Positions 10,155-20,087 of a stretch of 64,000 nucleotides of DNA are shown piece after piece (the first letter of the stretch is position 1; every line of letters starts with the position of its first letter). A program made the translations under genes and the position numbers. This stretch comes from Luteolibacter algae (lineage in GTDB: Bacteria; Verrucomicrobiota; Verrucomicrobiia; Verrucomicrobiales; Akkermansiaceae), in the NCBI RefSeq assembly GCF_042683045.1, contig NZ_JBHUIT010000001.1, positions 200,508 to 264,507 of the forward strand. The letters run 5' to 3'. The notes beneath the pieces are model-generated. The model searched no databases. It was not told where the DNA came from and saw only the letters and a program-made list of their open reading frames with translations.

Positions 10155-10180
10155 CAAGTGTAACGGGAATGATACACTTG
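10155..10180. promoter_or_regulatory. Inverted repeat upstream of the GH16 gene
   Basis: CAAGTGTA and TACACTTG are perfect 8-bp arms with a 10-bp spacer, 44 bp upstream of the GH16 start, within the 119-bp gap that separates it from the sulfatase gene. This is the longest gap inside the block from 7256 to 15874. It could be an operator for an internal promoter or an mRNA hairpin. Confidence 0.4.
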
Positions 10181-10230
10181 AGACGTTGGCAATCGAAACG
10201 ATCTTGCAAATTGTCTACAATATTTTCGAA

Positions 10231-12060
10231 TTATTGGGTTTTCGCCTCCAGCTGGGGAAGCTCCAGGATGCCATCATCAGCACCCGGAGCAAAATTGCTG
10301 AGGACGACTTCATCTCCTCCTGCTCTGCTCCATTTCACCTCAACACGACCGTCTCCGAGGACGATATCCTGGAGCTTTTTACGCATCGCATCGATCACCG
10401 GACGATAGTATGGATCTGCCGCGAGATTGTGGGTTTCATCGGGATCGACCCGAAGATCGAAAAACATCGGATCAACCTTATCCAAATCCTGTTTCAAAGC
10501 CCAATCGATGTTCTTTCCATCAATATTTTTAGGACGGATTTTCATGGAGAATTTGTAGTCCTTGGTGCGGATGAGCGCGCATGGGCCGATTACCGGAGTG
10601 GGCTCCGCAATGGTGTAGTCTCGGGGAGTATCTTTTCCACTGGCTACCAGAGCGAGATCCCGGCCATCCAGATAATCATACTCAGGTTTTGAGATATCGA
10701 TTCCCGCTGCTGCGAAGAACGTAGGTGACATATCGACAAAGGTGGTGAGATCGGTAACGACCTTGTCCGCCGGGAACTTCGTTTTATCGGAAGATGCCAC
10801 GATGATGGGGTCTTTGAGATCTGTATCGAACGGGCCGAATTTTTTGATCATCCCGTGTTCGTTGAGTCTCCAGCCGTGGTCGCCGCAAACGTAGAGAACC
10901 AGCCAGGGTCTTTGTTGGGACTCGGAGTATTCGATAAAAGCATCGACTGTCTTGCCGACGAGAGAATCGCCATAGGCACAGAAGGCAAAATAATCGGAGA
11001 TCATCTGCTGTTTCTCCTCGCTGGTGTAGTGGTTGCTACCGGCCGTCTTGTAGAGCTTCTGGATCTGGGGAGGGAAATTCTCCAGTTCTTCCGAGGAAAA
11101 TTCCGGGACATCATAGGTGAAGCCGCTGAACATTTTACGGAACTCCTCGGGTGGGAGCACAGGTGTGTGTGGGAAATCGAAGCCGCAGTGAACAAACAGT
11201 GGCTTGTCGGTGGCAGGTCCCGCAACTTTCTTCCCATTGACGGTCGTGAACTTCTGATCCGGATGTTTCAGATAGTCTATAAGGGAGATGCTGAACGATC
11301 CGTCTCGGGTTTTATCACCGGGCTGGGGATTGACTCCACCTATGATTTCTCCATCAGCAACGCCTTTTTCGGAGCTCTGACCCGGACGGTAGTCGCGGAA
11401 TAAGTCCAGTTTCCTGGCGATGTCCCGGTGAGTGGTGGATTCAGGCTCCGGCTTGTCTGTCCAAACGGCTACATCTCCGTTTTCAAAATAGAAGGTCTCG
11501 GTCTTCTCTTTTGTTTTCCAGTCGGTCTCATTGCTCCAATCGATCAGTTTTTTCGTGGCAAATTCTTTGCGGTAACCGAGATCGACATCGTAAAGTTTGC
11601 TCGGCTCCCCTTTTTTGAGATCCTCCACATAGCGGATCCCGCGTTTTCCCACGGTCACAGTCTGGTAACCTGCCGCATCACGCATTACCTGCGGGACGAG
11701 CGGATGCCAGTGTTCCATCCCTTTGGGATTGTAATACTCAAAGCCATAAACGCCCGTGCGGTGCGAATAGCGACCGGTGTGCATGCTTGTGCGGGACGGG
11801 GCACAGCTGGGGTTCTGGTTATAGGTATTGATATAGGTCGTGCCCATTTTCGCGAGCCGATCGACATTCGGAGACATGACTTTGCCCAGCGCACTGTCAT
11901 CACGATCGTGAACCATGCGGTTGAAGGCATTGATGGAGTCCCAGCGCTGATCGTCCGTGATAACCCAAAGGATATTGGGGGCTTTGGGCTCGGCCGCTTT
12001 CAAGGAGGTGGGAAGGACCATACACAGGAGTGCAGGCAGGTATTTTGGAAGAACTTTCAT
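10231..12060 (-). CDS. Secreted S1-family (formylglycine) sulfatase
   Basis: At 609 residues it has a signal peptide (about 1-23), a metal-binding Asp pair at 36-37 (ITDDQRWDS) and the formylglycine signature CAPSR at 86-90, where Cys86 would be oxidised by a maturase not present in the window. VCGDHGWRLNEHGMIKKFGPF supplies further active-site His and Lys residues. It would remove sulfate esters from a polysaccharide or oligosaccharide in the periplasm. It is the intact paralogue of the pseudogene at 7256 and is only distantly similar to the tandem pair at 12862 and 14384. Substrate position is unknown. Confidence 0.92.
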   Translation of the reverse strand: MKVLPKYLPALLCMVLPTSLKAAEPKAPNILWVITDDQRWDSINAFNRMVHDRDDSALGKVMSPNVDRLAKMGTTYINTYNQNPSCAPSRTSMHTGRYSHRTGVYGFEYYNPKGMEHWHPLVPQVMRDAAGYQTVTVGKRGIRYVEDLKKGEPSKLYDVDLGYRKEFATKKLIDWSNETDWKTKEKTETFYFENGDVAVWTDKPEPESTTHRDIARKLDLFRDYRPGQSSEKGVADGEIIGGVNPQPGDKTRDGSFSISLIDYLKHPDQKFTTVNGKKVAGPATDKPLFVHCGFDFPHTPVLPPEEFRKMFSGFTYDVPEFSSEELENFPPQIQKLYKTAGSNHYTSEEKQQMISDYFAFCAYGDSLVGKTVDAFIEYSESQQRPWLVLYVCGDHGWRLNEHGMIKKFGPFDTDLKDPIIVASSDKTKFPADKVVTDLTTFVDMSPTFFAAAGIDISKPEYDYLDGRDLALVASGKDTPRDYTIAEPTPVIGPCALIRTKDYKFSMKIRPKNIDGKNIDWALKQDLDKVDPMFFDLRVDPDETHNLAADPYYRPVIDAMRKKLQDIVLGDGRVEVKWSRAGGDEVVLSNFAPGADDGILELPQLEAKTQ

Positions 12061-12109
12061 GGATAAAGAATGTGAGTGATGAGAGGGGTTTGATTGGCTC
12101 CGGGATTGC

Positions 12110-12838
12110 CTATTTGGGATTTTGGTAGATTGCGAGATTGTCGAAATCGATGGTGCTTCCGTTTACCGTAAAGCCGAATTTGGTTTTGGTAGGATGAGAG
12201 ATCCCCGGTGATTTGAGGCTCGTGATGAGTTTCCCATCGAGATAGGCCTCCATGAGATCCCCGACCAGCCGGACACGCATGGTATACCACTGACCGGTTT
12301 CCAGATCGACTGCCGCGGATGACTGGGTGTGGGAGAGAAATTCCTCGAGTTTCTTCTTTTCCGCAGCCGGTAGGTCCTTGTTCTGCCGTTGCCCACGGAT
12401 CTCCAGGTTCATATTACCGGTTTTATCATCACCGATCACGATGCGTTTTGGGAAGATGGAAACCCGGCAGATATGGCCCGCGTGAACTGATTTCTCGTTC
12501 TTGTCATCGATGACGAAGTTGAAGCTCTTTCCGCCTGTGAACCGGAAATCAAACTTCACGTCCAAATCATCGAACTTATGCTCCTTACGTATGACACAGC
12601 CATGGCTTTCCTTGGTCTGGCGTGCGATGAGGATGCCGTCCTCTACGGTCCATGACTTATCATCGCCGAGAGAGGTCACATAGTTTTTTCCAACTTCTGA
12701 ACGGTTTTCAAAATCGTCGGAGAAAATAATTTCTGACTGTTCCTCAGCATTCAGCGAGCAGCTCGCGAGAAGGAAAGCCGCGATGAACAGCGGGCGACCG
12801 CCCCGGAGCACGGAAATGGATGTGGTGATTTTTTTCAT
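12110..12838 (-). CDS. Putative lipoprotein with LamG/DUF1080-like beta-sandwich
   Basis: The 242-residue protein has an N-terminal signal with a lipobox-like LASC (Cys27), though signal peptidase I cleavage after SLNA is also possible. The rest has the alternating beta pattern of concanavalin-like/DUF1080 domains (SWTVEDGILIARQ, DLDVKFDFRF, WYTMRVRLVGDLMEAYLDGKLI, IDFDNLAIYQ). Such domains bind or cleave glycans. It sits between sulfatase genes with 23- and 49-bp gaps, so a sugar-binding role in the same pathway is likely. No catalytic residues are recognised. Confidence 0.7.
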   Translation of the reverse strand: MKKITTSISVLRGGRPLFIAAFLLASCSLNAEEQSEIIFSDDFENRSEVGKNYVTSLGDDKSWTVEDGILIARQTKESHGCVIRKEHKFDDLDVKFDFRFTGGKSFNFVIDDKNEKSVHAGHICRVSIFPKRIVIGDDKTGNMNLEIRGQRQNKDLPAAEKKKLEEFLSHTQSSAAVDLETGQWYTMRVRLVGDLMEAYLDGKLITSLKSPGISHPTKTKFGFTVNGSTIDFDNLAIYQNPK

Positions 12839-12861
12839 GGTGATGAATAGGGAGCAATCGG

Positions 12862-14343
12862 CTACTCGATGATGACAGGAGCGGTTTTTTTGGCTTTCTC
12901 CAGAAGTTCCTTGCGGAGTTCCTCATACATCTGAAGGCGCTTCTTCTGGTATTGTCCGGATTCCAGGAAGGAGTTTGCGATGTTTCCGGAGTTCCACTCA
13001 TTCCAGAGTTTTGCCATTTCCGCGCGGCGCTCCGGGGACTCATCCACAATATCCTTGGATTCGAATGGGTCTGACTCCATGTCGTAGAGTTCCGTCTTTG
13101 TCGCACCGTGGTTTTCCAAAAGGTATTTGGTCGTCTCGGTCCTGACGGCCCATGAGCTGCCATTCTGCGTCCGCCAGAAGAGGGCTGCATGTGGGGACCC
13201 TTTTGTTTCCCGGGTAAGAAAGGGAATCAGGTTCTTTCCGTCGAGTGGATGCCCGGAGCTATCGCCATCCGCAAGTGCGACTGCGGTAGCTGAAATATCC
13301 AGTGATGACACGAGACCATCAAAGGTGCCGGGATTTTTGAGACCGGCGGGCCAGTGGATCAGGAAGGGCACGTGGGAGCCCCCTTCGTGCATGCTGCCTT
13401 TGCCATCACGGAAATTTCCGTTGTCGGTGTATTGATTGATTTTGCCTTTGGTTTCTTTGCGCGCACCTCCGTTGTCCGAGAGAAAGAAGATCAATGTGTT
13501 ATCGTATTTACCGGATTCTTTCAGAGCCTCGACAACCAAGCCGATTCCACGGTCCATTTCATCGACCATCGCTGCGTAAACCCTGCGATCCTTGTCCTTG
13601 ATATGTGAATACTTCTCAATCGTCGCCTTCGGTGCCTCCAGCGGCTGGTGGGGGGCATTGTAAGCGAGATAGAGGCAGAAAGGGTTTGTGCCCTCTTTCA
13701 CAAATTTGGCGGCGTCTTTGCTGAGCGCCGTGGTCAGGTATTCGTTGAACTCAGCTGATTGATTGTTGCGCATGAGCGGCTGGAAGCATCCTTCGTTTGC
13801 GCTGTAATGAGGTTTTCCGTCAGGAAGTGTGAGCGGGTGATTGGTGGTTACGCCATCGGGAAAATAGGAATGTCCGCCGGAAAGAAATCCGTAGAAATAG
13901 TCGAAACCACGATTATTCGGATGGAAGGGTGGCGAGCCACCCAGGTGCCATTTTCCGATGATTCCAGTATGGTAATCAGCCTTTTTCAGACGGGTGGCAA
14001 AGGTCTTTTCGGTGAGGGGTAATCCGCTATGCAGATCGAAGGGAGAATTGGTCAAATTGATCTCCAGCCCGAAACGTGCCTGATAGCGGCCTGTGATAAG
14101 TCCGGCGCGGGATGGCCCGCAATACGGGTGGGTTACATAACCGTTTTTACAGACGATTCCATTCTCGGCGAGCGCATCAAGATTAGGAGTGAAAATCTCC
14201 TTGGAGCCAGTAAAGCCGAGATCGGCATATCCGAGATCGTCCGCTAGAATAACGAGGATATTCGGTTTTTCAGCGGCGATAGAGGTGTTGACGATACATA
14301 AAAAGGATAGTGCTAGCTTTGTGATGGAATTGAATTTTGACAT
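12862..14343 (-). CDS. Secreted S1-family sulfatase, tandem copy 2
   Basis: It has 493 residues: a signal peptide to about residue 24, the Asp pair at 35-36 (ILADDLGYADLG), formylglycine motif CGPSR at 75-79, and TGIIGKWHLG with the conserved Lys and His. FFLSDNGGARKET supplies the late Asp-Asn metal ligands. It is highly similar along its whole length to the next upstream gene (14384-15874), with a 40-bp gap, so the pair arose by duplication. This type resembles sulfatases found in carrageenan loci, but the subfamily cannot be fixed by eye. Confidence 0.92.
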   Translation of the reverse strand: MSKFNSITKLALSFLCIVNTSIAAEKPNILVILADDLGYADLGFTGSKEIFTPNLDALAENGIVCKNGYVTHPYCGPSRAGLITGRYQARFGLEINLTNSPFDLHSGLPLTEKTFATRLKKADYHTGIIGKWHLGGSPPFHPNNRGFDYFYGFLSGGHSYFPDGVTTNHPLTLPDGKPHYSANEGCFQPLMRNNQSAEFNEYLTTALSKDAAKFVKEGTNPFCLYLAYNAPHQPLEAPKATIEKYSHIKDKDRRVYAAMVDEMDRGIGLVVEALKESGKYDNTLIFFLSDNGGARKETKGKINQYTDNGNFRDGKGSMHEGGSHVPFLIHWPAGLKNPGTFDGLVSSLDISATAVALADGDSSGHPLDGKNLIPFLTRETKGSPHAALFWRTQNGSSWAVRTETTKYLLENHGATKTELYDMESDPFESKDIVDESPERRAEMAKLWNEWNSGNIANSFLESGQYQKKRLQMYEELRKELLEKAKKTAPVIIE

Positions 14344-14383
14344 CGGTATTCGGGCGTGGAGAGGTAAGTGATGGGGGTTGTGG

Positions 14384-15874
14384 TTAGTCGATTTGCAGAG
14401 GTTTGACTTTTGCGGCTTTCTCGAGCTGTTGCTTGCGCAGATCTTCGTAGAACTTCAGGCGGGCGCGTTGATAGGCTTCCGCTTGTAGATATTCGTTGGC
14501 CTTGTTGCCGGCGTTCCACTCGTTCCAGAGTTTTGCAAGCTCCGCGCGGCGTTCCGGCTGTTGCTCGAGAATGTTATTCTTTTCGTATGGATCCGCAGAC
14601 ATATCGTAGAGCTCCTTCTTATTGCTCTGCATGAGGAACTTGGAGTTCTCGGTCCGCACGGCCCAGGCCTTGCCGTTGTTTTCCCTCCAGAAAAGCGCGG
14701 AGTGAGGTGAGCCTGTGGTTTCGCCGGTGAGGTAGGGAATCAGGTTCACTCCTTCCAGTTTCTCGCCGGAGGTATCACCTCCACCCAATGCTACAGCTGT
14801 CGCGGCAATATCGAGTGAGGATACCAGTCCATCGAATTTTCCCGGATTCTTCAGCTTCGCCGGCCAGTGGACGATATAGGGAACATGGGAGCCGCCCTCA
14901 CGCATGCTGCCTTTGCCATCCCGGAAGGGGCCGCTGCTGGAATAGTTTTCGCGGTCGGTTTTCCCGTATTTCATGGAGGCGCCATTGTCCGAGAGGAAGA
15001 AGATCAGCGTGTTTTCGAATTTGCCGGATTCCTTCAGTGCTGCGACGATCATGCCGATCCCGCAGTCCATTTCATCAATAATCGCGGCATAGACGCGGCG
15101 GTTTTTATCTTCGATATGGGAGTATTTCGCGATGATCTCTTCAGGTGCCTGAAGCGGCTGGTGGGGTGCGTTATAAGCAAGATAAAGACAAAATGGCTCC
15201 GTGCCCTTCTTTACGAACTTGACCGCATCCTTGCTGAGGGCGGTGGTCAGATATTCCTCAAATTCCGCGTTTTTGTTGTTCCGGGAAAGCGGCAGATCGC
15301 TGCCTTCGTTTGCAGTGTAGATGGGGTCGCCATCAGGAGTGGTCAGGGGGCGGGTAGTGGTAACGCTGCTGGGAAAGTAGGAATGCCCGCCGGAAAGAAA
15401 CCCATAGAAATAATCAAAGCCCCGTTCGTTCGGGTGGAACGGGGGAGCAGCGCCGAGGTGCCATTTGCCGATGATGCCTGTGCGGTAATTGGCCTTCTTT
15501 AGCCGGGTGGCGAAGGTCTTCTCGCTCAAAGGTAGGCCGCTGTGGGTATCAAATGGAGAATTGGTGAGATTGATCTCCAGGCCGAACCTGGCTTGGTAGC
15601 GGCCTGTAATGAGGCCAGCGCGCGATGGGCCGCAGTAGGCATGCGTGACATAGGCATTGGTGCAGCTGATGCCGTTTGCCGCTAACTTGTCTAAATTCGG
15701 CGTGCGGATATCCTTGGCTCCTGTGAAGCCGACATCGCCGTATCCGAGGTCATCTGCAAGAATGACAAGAATATTGGGTTTTTCCCCGGCAGTAGCGAGG
15801 TCAGATGGAATGGCCGCCATTAGCAGGCCGAATCCATAGAGGAACAGAGATTTTAAATTATGCGGGGATTTCAT
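14384..15874 (-). CDS. Secreted S1-family sulfatase, tandem copy 1
   Basis: It has 496 residues: signal peptide about 1-30, Asp pair at 41-42, formylglycine motif CGPSR at 81-85, GKWHLG, and FFLSDNGASMKYG with the late metal ligands. It is the near twin of the 12862 gene; long blocks such as RAGLITGRYQARFGLEINL are identical. The differences, for example after DNGA and in the C-terminal third, may tune it to a different sulfate position. It lies 237 bp downstream of the GH36 gene on the same strand. Confidence 0.92.
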   Translation of the reverse strand: MKSPHNLKSLFLYGFGLLMAAIPSDLATAGEKPNILVILADDLGYGDVGFTGAKDIRTPNLDKLAANGISCTNAYVTHAYCGPSRAGLITGRYQARFGLEINLTNSPFDTHSGLPLSEKTFATRLKKANYRTGIIGKWHLGAAPPFHPNERGFDYFYGFLSGGHSYFPSSVTTTRPLTTPDGDPIYTANEGSDLPLSRNNKNAEFEEYLTTALSKDAVKFVKKGTEPFCLYLAYNAPHQPLQAPEEIIAKYSHIEDKNRRVYAAIIDEMDCGIGMIVAALKESGKFENTLIFFLSDNGASMKYGKTDRENYSSSGPFRDGKGSMREGGSHVPYIVHWPAKLKNPGKFDGLVSSLDIAATAVALGGGDTSGEKLEGVNLIPYLTGETTGSPHSALFWRENNGKAWAVRTENSKFLMQSNKKELYDMSADPYEKNNILEQQPERRAELAKLWNEWNAGNKANEYLQAEAYQRARLKFYEDLRKQQLEKAAKVKPLQID

Positions 15875-16111
15875 GACGTTTCAGTAATTCCGGGTTCTTT
15901 CCAGAGAGCCTTGGGAAGGGTATACTGAGCTTACCGCCACCTATTTGTAAAAAAAATCAAACCTGCCACATTTTTATCTCTCCCTGACGAGAATTAACCG
16001 AGATTTTCCCGCGCATACTTTCGCCGGATTTTATGGCGAAGGTATCCGGTAGCGGGAAATGGAGTTTGTTTCTGATTGGCTCTATCGCATCGGCCAATCG
16101 GATCCAATTCG

Positions 16112-18229
16112 CTATCTACGATTGATTTCAAAGAGTTCTCCCTGAAATCGATCGGGAAAAGATACTTTGAAACCTTTGGTCGCCAATTGCTCGCCCGTTC
16201 CTCTAAATACGATCTCGCCGGTAGTTGCCAGAATCGCCTCATAGTCAGAGTCCGGATCCAGATGATCCACGGTCACCCACGTTTCCGCTTGGTGGGATTC
16301 CTGTTTAAACACCCCGACGATTCCTCCGGATTTTGTTTCGGTATTTATCCGCTGGAAGCCATCCCAATGTCCCACCTGCGGTTCACCAAAGCCGGATAAA
16401 TCTTGGCGAAAGGTCATAAAATCATGCTTTTTCTGCATCGCCTTCAACCAATCCGCCGTGGCTTTTATCTCCTTGCGTTGCTCCGGGGTCAGCTTACGCG
16501 GGTCTCCCAGAACAATCGGTAAAGATCCGGCGAGGGATTTGAAGGAATACATGAAATTGGGGTCATCGAGACTCTGATTGCCGATGACCAGAGAGGCTGC
16601 AGGTATCGTGGGTGTTCTGGACCAGGCAAGGTTGCGCACTCTAAGGGCGCCTTTTGGGGATTGGTTCACGTAATTGGAAAGCCAGTTCCCATCGGCGTGC
16701 TTGCACATATCGAAATCGATCAGGTGGAGGGCACCCATTGTTTCAAAGGTGCAGTCGATAAAGAGGTTGGGCGCGGCATCATGCAGTTCATCAAACAACT
16801 GCCAGGTGGCCTGATACATCTCCAGCATGGATTCGTTACGGTCCTTGTGATCATGATGCGGAGAATGACAGCCGGAGCGTGTTTTGTCGGAAGTGTAGGC
16901 ACCTGTTACTGCAGCAAAGTCACCTTTGATATATTCCAATCCGTAGTCATTGACCATGCCGAGTATCACATCCCGGATGTAATCCTTCCAGCCGGTGGTC
17001 ATACACATCGATTTCGATTCCCAGCCGTATAGCTGCTCCTCATCGGAATGGAGATTTATATCATCACCGTTCGCCTTTTTCACGGTCCATTCCGGATGCT
17101 TTTTGTAAACTTCGCTTTTCGTTTCCGAAGAACATAGGCTGATCCACACTCCGGGTTTCATACCCTTCGATTTTATGTAGTCGAAAACGGGTTTCAGTCC
17201 GTTTGGAAACTTTTCCTTATCGACTCCCCAGTCGCCATAGGAGTCTTGCCAGCCATCATCAATAATGAATTCTTCTATTCCTATGTCGGCGCAGGCGTCC
17301 ACCAATTCATAGATCATCTTTTCATTGATGTTATGCTTAAATGGCTCCCATGTATTATATATGAAAACAGGTTTTTGGTCGACTTTGAAAATGCGGCACC
17401 CCATATGATTCCTTACGAAATTATTGATTGAGGTGTTCACGCAGCTCATCGGCTCATCACTATCCGAATAGAGACCGGAAAATACCCAAGTGCTTTCCCA
17501 GTTTTCATCCGGTTTTATCCATTGGCGGAAGCCAAAGGTTTGATCGATGTGGGTTAAGCCGGAGGTGATCAGACTTGGCTGCTGGAAGGCTGAAGTTCGT
17601 TTCATTACCCCCGGTGCCTCATTTCCTACGAAGATGCCTCTTCGTGATGTATGATGGTGCACCACCATTACAGGATCGTGCCATTCTCCGATAAACTGTC
17701 CCAGGTGCTTTTGTCGGGCATAATCGTTCATCACCCAACAATCCGTCCCGACTCCACCACCGATAAACTTCAGTCGTTCAATATCAAGAGATTCGATTTT
17801 GAGCTCGGAATTACCTCTGTTGAAAAATTCGATCTTTTTCCTGATGATCGGGGATTCCTCATAAATCAGGTAGGTGATACCAATCTCCAGGCCGGGGTTA
17901 TTTTTCGATTTCAAATTCAGTTGGATCCCGTCTTTTACCGGTTGGTGGGAAACGTATTCCCAACCACTCATGCCGGTGATTGGCATGTCATTCAGGAGAA
18001 AGGAAAACTCATCCGATTTGGAAACGAACTCCCGGTCCTTCCCAAGTAAACGGAAGCTATTGGTTGTAAGACTGCCATCTTTATTGAGAGATATTTGACG
18101 TTGGATGACATCGTTCTGTAATGATAGCACGTTATCTTTGTAAATGATGGTGACTTCGGAATATGCTAGGCCGATTAGTGCGATCGAGTAGCGCGCTATG
18201 CGTAGAAGGGAGAAGTTTTTTTTATGCAT
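16112..18229 (-). CDS. Secreted GH36-type alpha-galactosidase (melibiase-like)
   Basis: The 705-residue protein has an N-terminal signal sequence (SIALIGLAYS), a beta-sandwich N-domain (about 25-270), and a TIM-barrel with the GH36 signatures FIIDDGWQDSYGDWGVD and KGMKPGVWISLCSSETK. LEYIKGDFAAV places the expected nucleophile Asp at about residue 437. It should release alpha-linked galactose from galactans or oligosaccharides. It heads the minus-strand polysaccharide operon and is divergent from the GH82-like pair. The size agrees with GH36. Activity on sulfated or 3,6-anhydro-galactose is possible but not shown. Confidence 0.88.
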   Translation of the reverse strand: MHKKNFSLLRIARYSIALIGLAYSEVTIIYKDNVLSLQNDVIQRQISLNKDGSLTTNSFRLLGKDREFVSKSDEFSFLLNDMPITGMSGWEYVSHQPVKDGIQLNLKSKNNPGLEIGITYLIYEESPIIRKKIEFFNRGNSELKIESLDIERLKFIGGGVGTDCWVMNDYARQKHLGQFIGEWHDPVMVVHHHTSRRGIFVGNEAPGVMKRTSAFQQPSLITSGLTHIDQTFGFRQWIKPDENWESTWVFSGLYSDSDEPMSCVNTSINNFVRNHMGCRIFKVDQKPVFIYNTWEPFKHNINEKMIYELVDACADIGIEEFIIDDGWQDSYGDWGVDKEKFPNGLKPVFDYIKSKGMKPGVWISLCSSETKSEVYKKHPEWTVKKANGDDINLHSDEEQLYGWESKSMCMTTGWKDYIRDVILGMVNDYGLEYIKGDFAAVTGAYTSDKTRSGCHSPHHDHKDRNESMLEMYQATWQLFDELHDAAPNLFIDCTFETMGALHLIDFDMCKHADGNWLSNYVNQSPKGALRVRNLAWSRTPTIPAASLVIGNQSLDDPNFMYSFKSLAGSLPIVLGDPRKLTPEQRKEIKATADWLKAMQKKHDFMTFRQDLSGFGEPQVGHWDGFQRINTETKSGGIVGVFKQESHQAETWVTVDHLDPDSDYEAILATTGEIVFRGTGEQLATKGFKVSFPDRFQGELFEINRR

Positions 18230-18679
18230 ATTATATTTAGTCGGTATATTTACGGGGGGGCAAGCGGTGTAGGACGGGCAGGCTATATTGAGCTATTTCC
18301 AGATTCTGAAACCGTGATGCTCCAGAAAGATAATGAACTACAGATGTTTACGGAAATTTCTTTCGGGCGATGTGCTTGATGCGCTTCTAGAAGAGGTGGA
18401 TTCTCCGGCCGAATCATCGATTTGCAACGGCCTGTGATTGATCCATTAGATTGCCGACAGTTTGATATAAAGGAACTTAGGTATTTTCTGGAGGCAGCCG
18501 GGTGCCTTGCTATTCGCGGGTAGCCAGTGAGGGGGGGGGGTGATGCGGAAATGTGTATTTTTTGTAACGAAATTTTGGTCGTTATATTTCTTGAGTTAAA
18601 TCTGTTGGAAGTGTTCATATTCGTTTCAATAGGGATTCGGGTAAATCTGGAATGCTCTATTGAAATCAAAAACCCAAAT
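18230..18679. other. 450-bp divergent intergenic region, no confident gene
   Basis: This gap lies between the GH36 gene and the first GH82-like gene and probably carries both promoters. It has a G-rich run near 18532-18540 and AT-rich stretches at 18560-18680. Short open stretches around 18310-18440 (for example SGDVLDALLEEVDSPAESS) might be a remnant of a coding sequence, but no family is recognised. Confidence 0.4.
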
Positions 18680-19894
18680 ATGAAAAGAATCAAAAAACCG
18701 CTGAATACAGCATTGGTTTTGGCTGCGCTATCACTAACCAATCATGTGGCACGCGCTGCATATAGTGAACCGGCGAGCTACACGAATGCTCCTACAACGA
18801 TCACTCTCGGTTCGCCGGGATACGAAACTACCGGCGCGGACGATTCCGCGGCTTTTTCCGATGCGATAAACGATGTCGCCGCTGCGGGCGGCGGGATTGT
18901 CTGGGTGCCGGAAGGAGATTATAGCCTGGTCGGAGTGGAAATGAAATCGAACGTCCATCTACGGATCAGGACTGGTTCCATTCTGAGAATGCAAGCGGAA
19001 GGGCTGATGTTCTGGTTCGGCGGGGGAATTGAAAATGTCAGCATCCGAGGTGCCGGCGGCCGATTCACCGTGAACATGGGGAACTTCGATACATCCCGCT
19101 TTATTACTGGAAACGGCGTAGATAATATGCTGGTAGCAAATATCGACATCGAGGATCCTCACGAAACAGTTTATAGCAGTATCAGTCTCGGATGGGATCG
19201 GATACGTGACGAGACCCCCAGCAATGTCACTGTTAGGAATATCTCCTGCCTGAATAAGGAACACTACGGTTACGGGATTATCCAGGCACAGGCTGCGAGT
19301 GATTCGTTTTTCACAAACCTAGAAGGTCACGGTGGAGTTCCCGTGCGGCTGGAGACGGGCTGGAAGCTAATGAATCTCGCCAAAAGGGGAGGCGTGTTTA
19401 ATATCAAAGCAACAAATATCACTTCCAAAGATGGCCAGGCTGCGGTGATGATGCAGCCCCACACCATTACCAATGGAGATGTGTTCATCAATCACGTGAA
19501 TTCCGTCGGGAGCGAATTCACTGTGGTTCTCGAAAAGGGAGGAACATGGAAGTATAGTGCTCAGGAAGTGCAGGATTACGGTCTGGCCACCGGGACCTTT
19601 GGTATGATCAGTGTGGGAAATGCCCATGGTGCCTATCACTCCAGCGGAGTTCCGACCCGCTATTCACGTTTGGATAATTACACGCCTTCCGAGCTCCAGA
19701 AGGTCTTCCGGGATCCTGGTAAAATATCCGGACACAGCGGTCCATCGATCGCGGTTGTTGGAAATTACGGAGATAGCAGCTCGCTGACTACCTGGAATAT
19801 TTCAGGAACAGGAGGCTATGTGAATCCGCTTATCTCGGACGAGGATGATGAATACAATCATTCCTCGGCAGATAAAAAGCGTCCTTCGCTCTGA
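18680..19894 (+). CDS. GH82-like (iota-carrageenase fold) beta-helix protein, copy 1
   Basis: From ATG 18680 the protein has 404 residues with a signal peptide ending near AHVARA/AYS (residue 27); the frame extends further upstream but without a signal peptide. DDSAAFSDAINDVAAAGGGIVWVPEGDY is the usual opening of right-handed beta-helix glycan enzymes. Gln202, Glu225 and His261 are spaced 23 and 36 residues apart, exactly as Gln222, Glu245 and His281 of the Alteromonas GH82 iota-carrageenase as recalled. DGQAAVMMQPH and the late GPSIAVVGN also match recalled GH82 blocks. The second catalytic acid (Asp247 equivalent) is Gly227. Activity may be changed or lost. It is a close paralogue of the next gene. 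Confidence 0.7.
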   Translation: MKRIKKPLNTALVLAALSLTNHVARAAYSEPASYTNAPTTITLGSPGYETTGADDSAAFSDAINDVAAAGGGIVWVPEGDYSLVGVEMKSNVHLRIRTGSILRMQAEGLMFWFGGGIENVSIRGAGGRFTVNMGNFDTSRFITGNGVDNMLVANIDIEDPHETVYSSISLGWDRIRDETPSNVTVRNISCLNKEHYGYGIIQAQAASDSFFTNLEGHGGVPVRLETGWKLMNLAKRGGVFNIKATNITSKDGQAAVMMQPHTITNGDVFINHVNSVGSEFTVVLEKGGTWKYSAQEVQDYGLATGTFGMISVGNAHGAYHSSGVPTRYSRLDNYTPSELQKVFRDPGKISGHSGPSIAVVGNYGDSSSLTTWNISGTGGYVNPLISDEDDEYNHSSADKKRPSL

Positions 19895-20087
19895 GTCTGA
19901 TATAGCGGCGGGCGTGCCTCGCGTCCGTCGCTCGGAGCGTTTCGGCTGCGGCCATGTTATTAGAGAGATATGATTTATCTCTATGAGTTATCCCTGGAGT
20001 CTTCTTGTTGTGAGATCGGAGATTTCTCTGATTTTTAGGACCGAGAAGATTTATTTTGGATATGCGTGTGAATCTATTATTTGAATT

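Noticed and set aside
10855..12066. Long plus-strand open frames over the sulfatase gene
   Set aside because: They mirror the high-GC third positions of the sulfatase on the other strand and show no motif.
18283..18741. 152-codon minus-strand frame between GH36 and GH82-like genes
   Set aside because: It overlaps the signal peptide region of the GH82-like gene and shows no domain; treated as chance.
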